A DNA stretch of 64,000 nucleotides, from contig OZ241358.1 in assembly GCA_965200465.1 (NCBI GenBank), forward strand, positions 3,224,001-3,288,000, read 5' to 3'. The stretch's first letter is position 1, and the number at the start of each line of letters is the position of its first letter. Below are positions 42,104 to 53,780 of the stretch, one piece after another. A program made the position numbers and the translations under genes. Below the pieces are notes generated by a model. It was not told the DNA's origin, did not search any database, and saw only the letters and a list, made by a program, of their open reading frames with translations. Source of the DNA: Azophilus sp965200465 (lineage in GTDB: Bacteria > Pseudomonadota > Gammaproteobacteria > Pseudomonadales > Azotimanducaceae).

Positions 42104-42943
42104 TCAGTCATGGTTCAGGCGGCGGCGCTTGTTGGCGGCGGCGGCGATCAGCGCCGCCAAGGAGTCGGCCTCCTGCTCGTCCAAGGCGTCCTCCAAACGC
42201 CGCATCGACCTTCTGACGGAGCGCAGCGCGGCCAGCAGGGGCTCCCGGTTCAGGCGCAGCACGGCGGCCCAAAGCTCCGCGTCCCCGCCGCCGATGCGGG
42301 TGAAGTCCCGAAAGCCGGGTCCGGCGTGGGTAAGGTGGTGGGGTTCGACTTGCTCCAGATAGGCGAAGGCGAGCAGATGCGGCAGGTGGCTGGTGACCGC
42401 CAGGATTTCGTCGTGCTGCGCCGCCGGCATGGTTTCCGGGATTGCGCCGACCGCCCGCCACCAACCCTGGACCGCGGCAATGGCGGCTGGGTCGGTCTCC
42501 GGCGCCGGCGTCAGGATGACGTTGGCCCCGGCGAAGAGTTCGCCGTCCGCCTTGGCCGGGCCGCTGCGCTCGGAGCCGGCGATGGGATGGCAGGGCACGT
42601 AGCGGGGCGGCAATTGCCGGCGGCGCTTGCGCACCGCCTCGATGATGGGTGCCTTGACGCCCCCGGCGTCGAATAGGATGCCGCGGTGCTCGGCTAGGCC
42701 GCACACCCAAGGGGCCACTTGGTCCGCCGGCGTAGCCAGCAAAACCGCCTCGGCCTCCGCCGGCACTGCGGACGCCACCCGGTCCAACAGGCCCAACTCC
42801 AAGGCCGCCGCGGCCTGCTCCGGGTTCCTGTCCAAACCGACGACTTCGCCAAAAAGGCGACGACTGCGGGCGGCCTTGGCGAAGGAGCCGCCGATAAGGC
42901 CCGTGCCGACAACGGCTAGCGTGGCGATTGGACCGCTCCGCAT
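42104..42943 (-). CDS. tyrA: Prephenate dehydrogenase
   Basis: NAD(P)-dependent step to tyrosine. It has 279 residues. The Rossmann motif is VVGTGLIGGSFAKAARS. DAGGVKAPIIEAVR and the substrate motif VPCHPIAGSERSGPAKADGELF are followed by the helical dimer domain (HLPHLLAFAYLEQV). It is a monofunctional enzyme without a chorismate mutase or fused EPSP synthase domain. Start ATG 42943; it overlaps the hisC 3' end by 28 bp. Confidence 0.93.
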   Translation of the reverse strand: MRSGPIATLAVVGTGLIGGSFAKAARSRRLFGEVVGLDRNPEQAAAALELGLLDRVASAVPAEAEAVLLATPADQVAPWVCGLAEHRGILFDAGGVKAPIIEAVRKRRRQLPPRYVPCHPIAGSERSGPAKADGELFAGANVILTPAPETDPAAIAAVQGWWRAVGAIPETMPAAQHDEILAVTSHLPHLLAFAYLEQVEPHHLTHAGPGFRDFTRIGGGDAELWAAVLRLNREPLLAALRSVRRSMRRLEDALDEQEADSLAALIAAAANKRRRLNHD

Positions 42944-44043
42944 CGCACTTGCGCAAGGGCGTCGAGAAAGCGCTGGTTTTCCTCCGGCAGCCCAACGGTC
43001 ACTCGAAAGTGGTTGGGCAGCCCGTACTCCGCCAAGGTGCGCACGATGACGCCCTTGCGCAGCAACGCGGCGCAAACCGGCGCAGCGTCCTTTCCCAGGT
43101 CCACGCAGAGAAAATTCCCCTGGGAGGGCAGCGCCTGCAGGTCAAGCCGCTGCAAGCCGGCGGCCAACGCCGCCATGCCGGACCGATTCAAGGCCGCGCT
43201 TTCGGCGACGTAGGCCGTCTGCGCCAAAGCGGCCTCGGCGGCGGCCAAGGCCAAGCTGTTGACGTTGAAAGGCTGTCTGGCCCGGTTCATCAGATCGGCC
43301 ATCTCCGGGGAGCTTAGGGCGTAGCCTATGCGCAGTCCGGCCAGGGCGTGAATCTTGGAGAAGGTGCGGGTGATGATCAGGTTGGGATGGCGCTCCAGCA
43401 ACGCCCGTCCGTCCGGGCGGTCCGCCGCCGTGACGTACTCCTCGTAGGCTTGGTCGAGCACCACCCAAACCCGCTCCGGCAGGCGCTCCAGAAACGCCTG
43501 CAAATCCGCCCCCTCAACGAAGCTGCCGGTGGGGTTGTTGGGGTTGGCGATGAACAGGATGCGGGTCCTCTTCGTGACCAACTCCAGCATGGCCTGCAGG
43601 TCGCAGCCGAAGTTCAGCGCCGGGGCGGTTGCCAGCTTGGCGCCGCAGCCGATGCTGGCCAAGTAGTACACGATGAAGCCGTGGGCGGACATGACGGCCT
43701 CGCAGCCCGGCGCCAGCACCACCTTGGCGGCCAACTCCAGCACGTCGTTGGAGCCGTTGCCTAGGGTGATGCGCTCCGGCGCGATGCGGTGCTCGGCCGC
43801 CAAGGCCGCCTTTAGGTGGCGGCCGGCGCCGTCGGGGTAGCGCGACAGTTCGGCGATGCTCTCGCGTATGCGCTCCCGCACTGCCGCCGCCGGCCCCCGG
43901 GGGTTTTCGTTGCTGGCCAGCTTCACCACGTCGGCCAACCCCAGCTCCCGCGCCACCTCGTTGATGCCGCGCCCCGGTCGGTAGGGCTGCAAGGAGGCGA
44001 TGCCGGCGTTGACGGGGCCAGCCTTGGACGTTGCTTGGGCCAT
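42916..44043 (-). CDS. hisC: Histidinol-phosphate / aromatic aminotransferase HisC
   Basis: PLP-dependent class I aminotransferase. It has 375 residues. Motifs: VKLASNENPRGPAAAVRERI, ITLGNGSNDVLELAAKVVL, FIANPNNPTGSFVEGADLQA and the PLP-lysine segment ITRTFSKIHALAGLRIGYAL. In this aromatic operon context (pheA-hisC-tyrA) such enzymes often transaminate phenylpyruvate or hydroxyphenylpyruvate as well as imidazole-acetol phosphate; the specificity cannot be read. Its promoter region is cut off from pheA by a 3-kb insert. Confidence 0.93.
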   Translation of the reverse strand: MAQATSKAGPVNAGIASLQPYRPGRGINEVARELGLADVVKLASNENPRGPAAAVRERIRESIAELSRYPDGAGRHLKAALAAEHRIAPERITLGNGSNDVLELAAKVVLAPGCEAVMSAHGFIVYYLASIGCGAKLATAPALNFGCDLQAMLELVTKRTRILFIANPNNPTGSFVEGADLQAFLERLPERVWVVLDQAYEEYVTAADRPDGRALLERHPNLIITRTFSKIHALAGLRIGYALSSPEMADLMNRARQPFNVNSLALAAAEAALAQTAYVAESAALNRSGMAALAAGLQRLDLQALPSQGNFLCVDLGKDAAPVCAALLRKGVIVRTLAEYGLPNHFRVTVGLPEENQRFLDALAQVRCGAVQSPR

Positions 44044-44367
44044 GCTTGTGGTCTATGGGTTGGCTCTTGGACAGCGGGGAGGGATTACACGCATTTGCTT
44101 GGGGCAGGTCAATGCAAAGACGCCTTCGCCTCGGCCTGCAAGCCGGCAAGCGCCTTCCGCAGCTCGGCGCGAAAGCGCTGCGCCGCCTCTTGCTTGAGCG
44201 GGCCTCCGCCGCCGAGCGGAGGGTTCCGTCCTTGACTTCGCCGCCTCAATTGAGCATCCTGCCAAGCTCCAAAACAAGCAGATGGCCGCCTGAGTTTCAG
44301 CACCATAATCGGTGGTTCCGCACAGCCGACAGCAGGCTATGGTCGCCTTGTGGAAAAGAGCATACGA

Positions 44368-44808
44368 ATGGGCATGACCTATGTTGACGTCAGGGTGCGC
44401 AACCCTGCGCACCGGGTGCGGGAATGGACCGGAGCGTTCTTGGTGGACGCAGGCGCGATCGACTCGCTGGTGCCGCGACGCAGCCTGGGGGCAATCGGGC
44501 TGAGGCCCACGGGTCGGCGGATGTACGCCACCGCCGATGGCCGGGAAGTGGAGATGGACGTCACGGTGGGCGAGTTGGAGATCATGGGTGCGCTTTCGGG
44601 GGGCGTCATCGTGTTCGGCGACGAAGGCGCCGAACCCTTGCTGGAGCTCACGGCTTTGGAGTCCGCCGGAATTGAGGTCGATCCACAGAATCAACAGCTC
44701 AAGCGGCTGCCGGCGGTCCGGCTGCGGGAATTGCGGTGCGCCCCATCTCCCTCGCCACTGCCAAGAGAACATCAAGCACAGCATCGGCGAGATGGAGTTG
44801 AATCGTGA
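44368..44808 (+). CDS. Retropepsin-like (clan AA) aspartic protease-fold protein
   Basis: A 146-residue protein, MGMTYVDVRVRNPAHRVREW then AFLVDAGAIDSLVPRRSL. The DAGA tetrad replaces the canonical D-(T/S)-G-A, keeping the Asp. RPTGRRMYATADGREVEMDV follows, and LLELTALESAGIEVDPQNQQ near the end matches the small single-domain bacterial clan AA proteins. The proteolytic activity of this group is unproven. I prefer ATG 44368 (AAAGAG 8 bp upstream) over the GTG at 44350. The last ~30 residues are unlike the family. It is on the opposite strand to the aromatic operon it splits. Confidence 0.7.
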   Translation: MGMTYVDVRVRNPAHRVREWTGAFLVDAGAIDSLVPRRSLGAIGLRPTGRRMYATADGREVEMDVTVGELEIMGALSGGVIVFGDEGAEPLLELTALESAGIEVDPQNQQLKRLPAVRLRELRCAPSPSPLPREHQAQHRRDGVES

Positions 44809-44997
44809 ATGGATGGTTCGCCAACTCATGGGGTCTGGTTTGCCTTTTCGTCGGCATTGGCCTGCCGGCGGTCCAGCACACACGGACGGATGGAAATGAC
44901 TGCGGCGGCCCATGCATGGTGCCCATGTGTTTGTGAGCTCCCCCCTTCCCCGAAGAATCGGCGGAGGCCGCGGTAGCAGGCGGTTCCCTGACCTCTG

Positions 44998-47040
44998 ATG
45001 GCGCCGCTCCGGTCAACTGCGGCACAAGCGGCACCGGAACGGCGCGGAACACCTCATGGCCCGGCCTTCTGGTGGCTAGGGGCCATTTTCATTCCGCTTA
45101 TACTTCTCATTGCTCCCGCACTGCATTACTCACTGGATACGCCAATCGGTCTATTGGAAAGGTCGCCGTACCTAAGCTTAAAATTCGATGGCGCAAGCAA
45201 TTTTCTGGGCTTTCTTAACGCAGTCCTCACTGAAACCGAAGTTCGGTTTCGACCATTCTATCAGTTTTGGAACGGGCTTGTTTGGAAGGTCTTTGGCGAA
45301 GTTGCATGGCCTCATCATCTAATCCGGTGGCTAATCCACTTCGGCGCGGTTGGTCTTTTTTTCGCCGCCTTCAAGCGCTTTTCCAAAGTTGCCGAAACTG
45401 CGCCCCCCACAAGAGGCCAGCTTATCCTGCGAATGACGCCGCTGGCATTGTTGGCGTATCTATGGTTGCTGTTCCCTAATCCTTGCAATGTTCGGATTGA
45501 ATCCCCGGAGCACTATACAGTCTTTTTTCTCGGCCTTTGCAACTATGCGGCGGCGCTTATGCTGACCGGGGGGGGTAAAGGGCAACCCAGCGCAAGACAT
45601 CATGCGTTGTTTTTCCTAGGCTTCCTCGGTCTAGTGTTTGCCAAGGAAATCAACGTTGCTCCGGCGCTTTGGCTGCTCGCTTTCTATTGGGCTTGGGTGA
45701 TTGCAAAAGGTGCGTCTGGGAAAAGACTGCTGGTGGGGGCTATGATGGCGACAACCCTTGCCTTTGCCATCTACAAGATAGCCAATGCTCTGGCATTTGC
45801 CGAGAAGTCCGGCGCATATTTCGCTCACACCAAACCGATTAACGAAAGATTTCCCGACAATGCAACGGATATTATCCAGGGTCTGTTTCAATATGAAACT
45901 TCCATAGCCATAACAGCAACCTTTGCTTTTTTGCTGGCGGCGCTTGTTGTGGCGACGGCCGCAAAATTTGTACGGCGCGGGTTCAATGGCGAGCTCGCCT
46001 TCATTTTGCTGTTGCTTGGCCAATTCATAAGCATGTTTCTCGTGCTAAGCCTGCAATATGGCATAACGTCCAGATATTGGAGCATCCTAATCCCCTGCCT
46101 TGCGACGCTGTTGGCCTTTGCCGCCAAGTGCCTGCTTGAGGCGGCTGCCCCCCGCAAAGCCGTTGCCAATTCAGTTGCGGCTTCCTTGGTGGCCTTCATT
46201 GCTCTTTTTGTGTCCGCCAACTACTACAGTTTTCTGTATCAAGTCGCCATTCAACACAGCGCCAGAAATGTTGATGATTTGCTGATTGGCGAAGTTGCCC
46301 AACTTCTCAACGCTGGAGAATATGTGCAAGGCCGCCGCAGCGATTGGGTTTGGGAGCAACTGCCGAGTCTTAACTCGAGTTTCAACTATGAGAAGCATTG
46401 GCCCAATTCTCCCTACGGTGCGAACAGCATACATAGGGCGCCGCCCAAGAATTCCTCGCAGCCCTACTACATTTTGGACATTATGGGGCGTCCCGGCCTT
46501 GTTTCATTGGAGGCACACACTGCATTGAACGCACGGTCTGACTACGACATTCTAAGGTTGCCCGCCAAGATTGCGGCGTGGGTGCAAGGTGAAAGTCCGC
46601 ATGTGCGCATTGATTGGGGCATGATGGATTTGGGCAACTATCGTTGGGCCATACACGCCGTGCCGTACAAAATGGCGGACTATTTAAAAAAGATAATGTT
46701 GGAAGCAGGCCGGCCTGTGCGCGAACAATTCTTTGACGTGCATTATGACGGCAAAAAGCTGACATATGCTAAGCATCCTTGTGAAGAAGGCGACATTGAA
46801 GAACGCTTTTTCCTGCATTTTGTGCCGCATAACAAAGGCAATATTCCTGCCGCGAGGAAGCGTGCGGGATTCGGGTTCGTGAATTATGATTTTCATTTTC
46901 GGGATTGGGGCGTCAAAGAAGGCAATGTTTGCGTTGCGATACGCTCACTTCCCAAGTACCGGCTTGCTCGGATTACAACGGGCCAATACCAAATGGGACG
47001 GGGCGGAGGCCCAATCTGGAAAACGGAATTTAACATATAG
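44998..47040 (+). CDS. Large polytopic membrane protein, GT-C-like
   Basis: A 680-residue protein with about 10-11 hydrophobic segments in the first ~430 residues (e.g. WWLGAIFIPLILLIAPALHY, HALFFLGFLGLVFAKEINVA) and a soluble domain of ~250 residues at the end. The layout is like lipid-sugar-dependent GT-C enzymes, but I find no family signature. Its base composition is visibly AT-richer than all neighbours, especially 45.1-47.0 kb, which points to recent transfer. The start ATG 44998 is the first in frame. It is convergent with pheA, leaving a 159-bp gap. Confidence 0.7.
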   Translation: MAPLRSTAAQAAPERRGTPHGPAFWWLGAIFIPLILLIAPALHYSLDTPIGLLERSPYLSLKFDGASNFLGFLNAVLTETEVRFRPFYQFWNGLVWKVFGEVAWPHHLIRWLIHFGAVGLFFAAFKRFSKVAETAPPTRGQLILRMTPLALLAYLWLLFPNPCNVRIESPEHYTVFFLGLCNYAAALMLTGGGKGQPSARHHALFFLGFLGLVFAKEINVAPALWLLAFYWAWVIAKGASGKRLLVGAMMATTLAFAIYKIANALAFAEKSGAYFAHTKPINERFPDNATDIIQGLFQYETSIAITATFAFLLAALVVATAAKFVRRGFNGELAFILLLLGQFISMFLVLSLQYGITSRYWSILIPCLATLLAFAAKCLLEAAAPRKAVANSVAASLVAFIALFVSANYYSFLYQVAIQHSARNVDDLLIGEVAQLLNAGEYVQGRRSDWVWEQLPSLNSSFNYEKHWPNSPYGANSIHRAPPKNSSQPYYILDIMGRPGLVSLEAHTALNARSDYDILRLPAKIAAWVQGESPHVRIDWGMMDLGNYRWAIHAVPYKMADYLKKIMLEAGRPVREQFFDVHYDGKKLTYAKHPCEEGDIEERFFLHFVPHNKGNIPAARKRAGFGFVNYDFHFRDWGVKEGNVCVAIRSLPKYRLARITTGQYQMGRGGGPIWKTEFNI

Positions 47041-47199
47041 AAACAAGCGGCGGCTGGGTTAGGTTTCGGCGGGCGAGAAGTGCCGGCCGTCCTTGGTGCA
47101 GCCGCCGTTGCTGTGGCGCAGGGAGTCTTTGCCATTTTTGCGCATGGCCTCAACATCGAAAAAGAGCTGCGCTTCGCAGCGGCAAGGGAGGGGGCGGAT

Positions 47200-48309
47200 T
47201 TACAGCACGGAGCGGGGATAGGAGCCTAGGCTGCGCACCTCCAAGGACACCGCCGCCACATCCTTTAGGGTCTGCTGCACTGCGGCGTCTTGGCCGTGGC
47301 CGTCGAAGTCGATGAAGAAGACGTAGGACCAGTCCCCGGAGCGGGCCGGGCGGGTCTCGATGCGGCTTAGGGAGATGTCGTGGCGGTGGAAGGGCTCCAG
47401 CACCCGGAACAGCGCCCCCGGCTCGTTCCTGGTGGAGACCAGAATGGAGGTCTTGTCCTGCCCGCAAGGGCCGACGTCCTGGCGGCCCAGCACCAGAAAG
47501 CGGGTCTTGTTGTTCGGCTGGTCCTCGATGCGGCTGGCGGCCACCCGCAGGCCGTAGCGCTCCGCCGCCGTCTCTCCGGCCACCGCCGCCAGGCTGGAGT
47601 CTTGGGACACCTGCAGCGCCGCCTCCGCATTGCTGGCCACCGCCAAGCGCTCGACGCCCGGATAGTGGCTGTCCAGCCACAGCCGGCATTGCGCCAGGGA
47701 TTGGGCGTGGGAGAGGATCTTCGCCACCGCGTCGCCGCCGCCGGGGTTGCTCGGATGCAGGATGAAGGCGTGATGGATGGGCAGCTCCACCTCGGCGCAG
47801 ATCTTGACTTGCCGGGGAAACTCCATGAAGCAGTCCAGGGTGTGGTTGACCATGCCTTCGCTGGAGTTCTCCACCGGCACCACGCCGAAGTGGGCGCCGC
47901 CGCTCTCCACCTCCCGGAACACCTCGTCTATGGCCGGCAGGGGCCGGGTTTGGGCGAAGTGGCCGAATTGCGCCAGCGCCGCCATTTCCGTGTAGGTGCC
48001 GGCCGGCCCTAAGTAGGCGATGCTCAAGGGCTGCTCCAGGGAAAGGCAGCAGGAGATGATCTCGCGGAACAGGCGGCCCACGGCTTCGTCGGACAGCGGG
48101 CCTTGGTTGCGCTCCTGCAAGGCGGCCAGCACCTGCGCCTCCCGTTCCGGGCGGTAGTAGGTTGGCGGCGCATCGCCGGGCTGCGCCTGCTTGATGCGGC
48201 CCACTTCCTGGGCTAGGGCGGCCCGCTCGTTCAGCAGCCGGTGCAGCTCGTCGTCCACCTCGTCAATGCGCTTGCGGATGGGGGCAAGTGCCGCGTCGTC
48301 CTTGCTCAT
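47200..48309 (-). CDS. pheA: Bifunctional chorismate mutase / prephenate dehydratase
   Basis: Makes phenylpyruvate from chorismate. It has 369 residues. The chorismate mutase domain is residues 1-90 (RKRIDEVDDELHRLLNERAA). The prephenate dehydratase domain runs from ~95 (IAYLGPAGTYTEMAALAQFG, VPVENSSEGMVNHTLDCFME, NNKTRFLVLGRQDV). The C-terminal ACT domain has EPGALFRVLEPFHRHDISLS and SRIETRPARSGDWSYVFFID, so feedback inhibition by phenylalanine is likely. It stands between serC and the insert that separates it from hisC. Confidence 0.95.
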   Translation of the reverse strand: MSKDDAALAPIRKRIDEVDDELHRLLNERAALAQEVGRIKQAQPGDAPPTYYRPEREAQVLAALQERNQGPLSDEAVGRLFREIISCCLSLEQPLSIAYLGPAGTYTEMAALAQFGHFAQTRPLPAIDEVFREVESGGAHFGVVPVENSSEGMVNHTLDCFMEFPRQVKICAEVELPIHHAFILHPSNPGGGDAVAKILSHAQSLAQCRLWLDSHYPGVERLAVASNAEAALQVSQDSSLAAVAGETAAERYGLRVAASRIEDQPNNKTRFLVLGRQDVGPCGQDKTSILVSTRNEPGALFRVLEPFHRHDISLSRIETRPARSGDWSYVFFIDFDGHGQDAAVQQTLKDVAAVSLEVRSLGSYPRSVL

Positions 48310-48368
48310 GGGCCTAGTTTAACCCCCCCTAGGTCAACAAACCCCCAGCGCTGGAAAGGGCCGAGCCG

Positions 48369-48545
48369 GACGGGCGCTTGGCAGCCTGCTGAAAAACTCC
48401 GGCATCCAGCGCGAAATTATTCCTGGAGACGCATAAAACCCAGAAAACGGGGGAGAGAAAGTCCATTTTGACTCCAGAAAGATCTGTTTCGCGCCTCTTC
48501 GGCCCAATGCCATTTGGTTTTTCAGCAGACTGCCAAGCGTCCGTC
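48369..48545. mobile_element. MITE-like element with 29-bp terminal inverted repeats
   Basis: The left end GACGGGCGCTTGGCAGCCTG plus CTGAAAAAC (48369-48397) is the inverse of the right end (48517-48545) with two mismatches. The ends with GCTGAAAAAC/GTTTTTCAGC resemble terminal repeats of some IS5/IS1182-type elements. The 119-bp interior has no gene. It lies between serC and pheA on the same strand and could form a long hairpin in their shared transcript. No clear target duplication is visible. Confidence 0.75.
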
Positions 48546-48577
48546 GCCGCGGCTTGATGGCTGCGGGGCACAGTTCG

Positions 48578-49660
48578 CTAGGCCCGCTCCCGCTCGAATT
48601 CGGCCATGTATTCCACCAAGGCGTCCACCGCTGCTTGGGGGACGGCGTTGTACAGGCTGGCCCGCATGCCGCCGACGCTGCGGTGCCCTTTCAGGTTGAG
48701 CAGCCCGCGGGCCTTGGCGCCCTCCAGAAAGGCACCGTCCAAGGCGGGGTCCGACAGGGTGAAGGGGACGTTCATCAGGGAGCGGTCGGCAAGGGCCACC
48801 GAACAATGGTAGAAGTTGCTGTTGTCGATGGCCTCGTACAGCTTCTTGGCCTTTGCTTCATTGCAGGCCGCCATGGCCTCAAGCCCGCCCCGCCGGAGCA
48901 GCCACTTGAAGACCAGCCCGGCCATGTACCAAGCGAAGGTGGGCGGCGTGTTGGACATGGAGCCTGCGCCGAGTTGCGCTGCGTAGTTTAGGGGAGTGGG
49001 CGTGGTCCGCGCCGCTCGGCCCAGCAGTTCCCTATGCACGATCACCAAGGTCAGACCGGCCGGGCCGAAGTTCTTCTGCGCCCCGGCGTAGATCAGGCCG
49101 AAGCGGCGCACATCCAAGGGCCGGGAGAGAAAATCCGACGACAGGTCCGCCACCAAGGGGACGCCTAGGTCTGGATACTCGTGGAACTGCACGCCGCCGA
49201 TGGTCTCATTGCCGCAGATGTGCAGGTAGGCGGCGTCCCCGCGCACCCGCCATTCGCTTAGCTGGGGTATGTGGTTGAAGCGGGACGCCTCGCCGCTGGC
49301 CGCCACGTTCAGGTCGCAGAAGTTGCCCGCCTCCTTGATGGCCTTGGCGGACCAGTGGCCGGTATGCACGTAGTCCGCCTTGGTCTTGCCGCCGAGCAGG
49401 TTCAGGGGCACCGCGGAAAACTGAGTGGTGGCGCCGCCCTGCAGGAACAGCGCCTGGTGTTCCTCCGGCATGTTCAGCAGGGTGCGCAGGTCCGCTTCGG
49501 CGGCTTCGGCCAAGTCCATGAACTCCCGGCTGCGGTGGCTCATCTCCATCACGGACATGCCGCTGCCCCGATAGTCGAGCAGCTCGTCCCGCGCCTCGGC
49601 CAGCACTTGTGCGGGCAGGGCCGCCGGTCCGGGAGAGAAGTTGAACGCTCGTTCCTTCAA
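48578..49660 (-). CDS. serC: Phosphoserine aminotransferase
   Basis: PLP enzyme of serine (and PLP) synthesis: 3-phosphohydroxypyruvate to phosphoserine. It has 360 residues. Motifs: FNFSPGPAALPAQVLAEA, GMSVMEMSHRSREFMDLAEA, LFLQGGATTQFSAVPLNLL, the lysine region FGLIYAGAQKNFGPAGLTLV and HRSVGGMRASLYNAVPQAAV. It follows gyrA by 123 bp, the conserved gyrA-serC-pheA order. A short inverted-repeat element separates it from pheA. Confidence 0.95.
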   Translation of the reverse strand: MKERAFNFSPGPAALPAQVLAEARDELLDYRGSGMSVMEMSHRSREFMDLAEAAEADLRTLLNMPEEHQALFLQGGATTQFSAVPLNLLGGKTKADYVHTGHWSAKAIKEAGNFCDLNVAASGEASRFNHIPQLSEWRVRGDAAYLHICGNETIGGVQFHEYPDLGVPLVADLSSDFLSRPLDVRRFGLIYAGAQKNFGPAGLTLVIVHRELLGRAARTTPTPLNYAAQLGAGSMSNTPPTFAWYMAGLVFKWLLRRGGLEAMAACNEAKAKKLYEAIDNSNFYHCSVALADRSLMNVPFTLSDPALDGAFLEGAKARGLLNLKGHRSVGGMRASLYNAVPQAAVDALVEYMAEFERERA

Positions 49661-49783
49661 GCCGGCGCCTCCGCCGCCCTCCGGCAGGCCGGCATGGCCT
49701 TCCGCCGGGCGCCTAGGCTTCGGCTTGGCGGATTGCGCATCCGTTCAGCCCTCCCGGCGATTCCCGAAAAAAGCAATCGACGG

Positions 49784-52381
<2,598 letters not shown>

Positions 52382-52529
52382 GAAAAAAGCGGCGTTGGAA
52401 AAAGGCGATTCTACCACGGGCGGGGCGTTCAGCACCGCGCAACTCCGCTCCTTGGGCGGGCTTCAAGAGGCGGTTGCCCCCAACCGGCAATCCAAAGCAC
52501 ACTAGTCCCATTGAAGTAGGGAGCAGGAG

Positions 52530-53768
52530 ATGCTCTGGTATCGCGGCTGGAGCGTTCTGGCCGTCGCCATGCTGTTTCAGGCCGTCACCTTCGGCCTCGG
52601 CATCTATTCGTTCACCTTTTGGGTGGTGCCTTGGACTAGGGAGTTCGAGGTTGGGCGCGGCGACGTGATGACGGTTTTGGTGACCATGCAGGTCTGCATG
52701 GGCTTGTTTTCGCCGTTTGCCGGGCGGGCCATGGATCGAGCCTCCATCCGCGGCCTCATCATCAGCGGCACCCTATGCCTAGCCGCTGGGCTGGCGCTGG
52801 CCGGGCGAGCGGACGGGCTTTGGCATCTGCGCCTGATCTTCGGCACCTTGGTGATGGCGGGGTTGGTGCTGGCCGGCCCCTTGGCGGCGCAGACCTTGGC
52901 CGCCAGATGGTTCGTCAGGCGGCGTGGAGCGGCCCTCGGGGTGGTCACCATAGGCACGTCCATCGGCGGCTTCGCCATGCCGCCGTTGGTCACCGCCCTC
53001 AACGCGGCGTTCGGCTGGCGCACCGCCAATGACCTGCTGGCGGTTTTGGTGCTGGTCGCCGTCGTGCCCTTGGTCTGGTGGGTGGTGGGCGATGGGAGAG
53101 GTCAGGCCGCGGAGTTTGGGCAAACGGGCGAGCGCACTGCGAATGCGGGGCCGTCCTCATCGGGCTTGACGGTTCCCGAGGTGTTGGCTAAGCGCATATT
53201 TTGGCTGACCGTTCTGGTCATCACGCCGGTGGCCGCCGCCTTCGGCGGCGCCCAGCAAAACTTGGCGCCCTACGCCGCCGATTTGGGAGTTGACGCAGAG
53301 GCCGCCGCCTTCCTGGTGTCCGTGATGGCCTTGGTGATGATCGGCGCGAAGATCTTTTTCGGCACCATGGCCGACCGTTGGGACCTGCGCGTGTTGCTGG
53401 GCCTAGCCTTGGGCGGCCTGGCCGCGGCCTTCGGCTTCATGCTGATGGAGCTGAATTACTTCATGCTGGTCTTGGTCTGCGGCCTGTTGGGCTTCGTCGC
53501 CGGCGGCTTCCTGCCGTTGATGGGCGCCATCGTCAGCCAGAACTTCGACATCCGCGCCTTTGGCCAAGTGATGGGAATGTTGGGGCCATTCACCACCTTG
53601 GCGGCGGCCGGCCCCTGGATTGCCGGCCACCTGCGCGACGTTTCCGGCAGCTACGACCTTGCTTGGATGAGCTTGTGCGCCCTGTTGGTGCCCAGCGTCA
53701 TCGCCACGGCGCTGATGCCGCCCCGCCGCTCGCCGCCGGACGTCGAACGCGGGAAGCCGGAACGTTGA
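52530..53768 (+). CDS. Major facilitator superfamily transporter
   Basis: A 412-residue inner-membrane transporter with about 12 hydrophobic segments. MFS landmarks are FAGRAMDRASIRGLIISG (loop 2-3 motif A type), RWFVRRRGAALGVVTIGTSI (segment 4-5) and FFGTMADRWDLRVLLGLALG (loop 8-9). Overall it resembles monocarboxylate/oxalate-type MFS proteins. The substrate is unknown. It is divergent from gyrA and convergent with metR, 12 bp apart. Confidence 0.85.
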   Translation: MLWYRGWSVLAVAMLFQAVTFGLGIYSFTFWVVPWTREFEVGRGDVMTVLVTMQVCMGLFSPFAGRAMDRASIRGLIISGTLCLAAGLALAGRADGLWHLRLIFGTLVMAGLVLAGPLAAQTLAARWFVRRRGAALGVVTIGTSIGGFAMPPLVTALNAAFGWRTANDLLAVLVLVAVVPLVWWVVGDGRGQAAEFGQTGERTANAGPSSSGLTVPEVLAKRIFWLTVLVITPVAAAFGGAQQNLAPYAADLGVDAEAAAFLVSVMALVMIGAKIFFGTMADRWDLRVLLGLALGGLAAAFGFMLMELNYFMLVLVCGLLGFVAGGFLPLMGAIVSQNFDIRAFGQVMGMLGPFTTLAAAGPWIAGHLRDVSGSYDLAWMSLCALLVPSVIATALMPPRRSPPDVERGKPER

Positions 53769-53780
53769 ATGGGGGCGGCC

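Noticed and set aside
44805..44936. 43-codon exported-peptide-like frame (GTG start) after the aspartic protease-like gene
   Set aside because: A GGAG is present and a hydrophobic stretch exists, but it is very short, GTG-started and without any relative I know.
47059..47145. 28-codon frame downstream of pheA (MRKNGKDSLRHSNGGC...)
   Set aside because: The sequence looks protein-like and cysteine-containing but has no ribosome-binding site and runs open back to the pheA stop; it could be a relic, but support is too weak.
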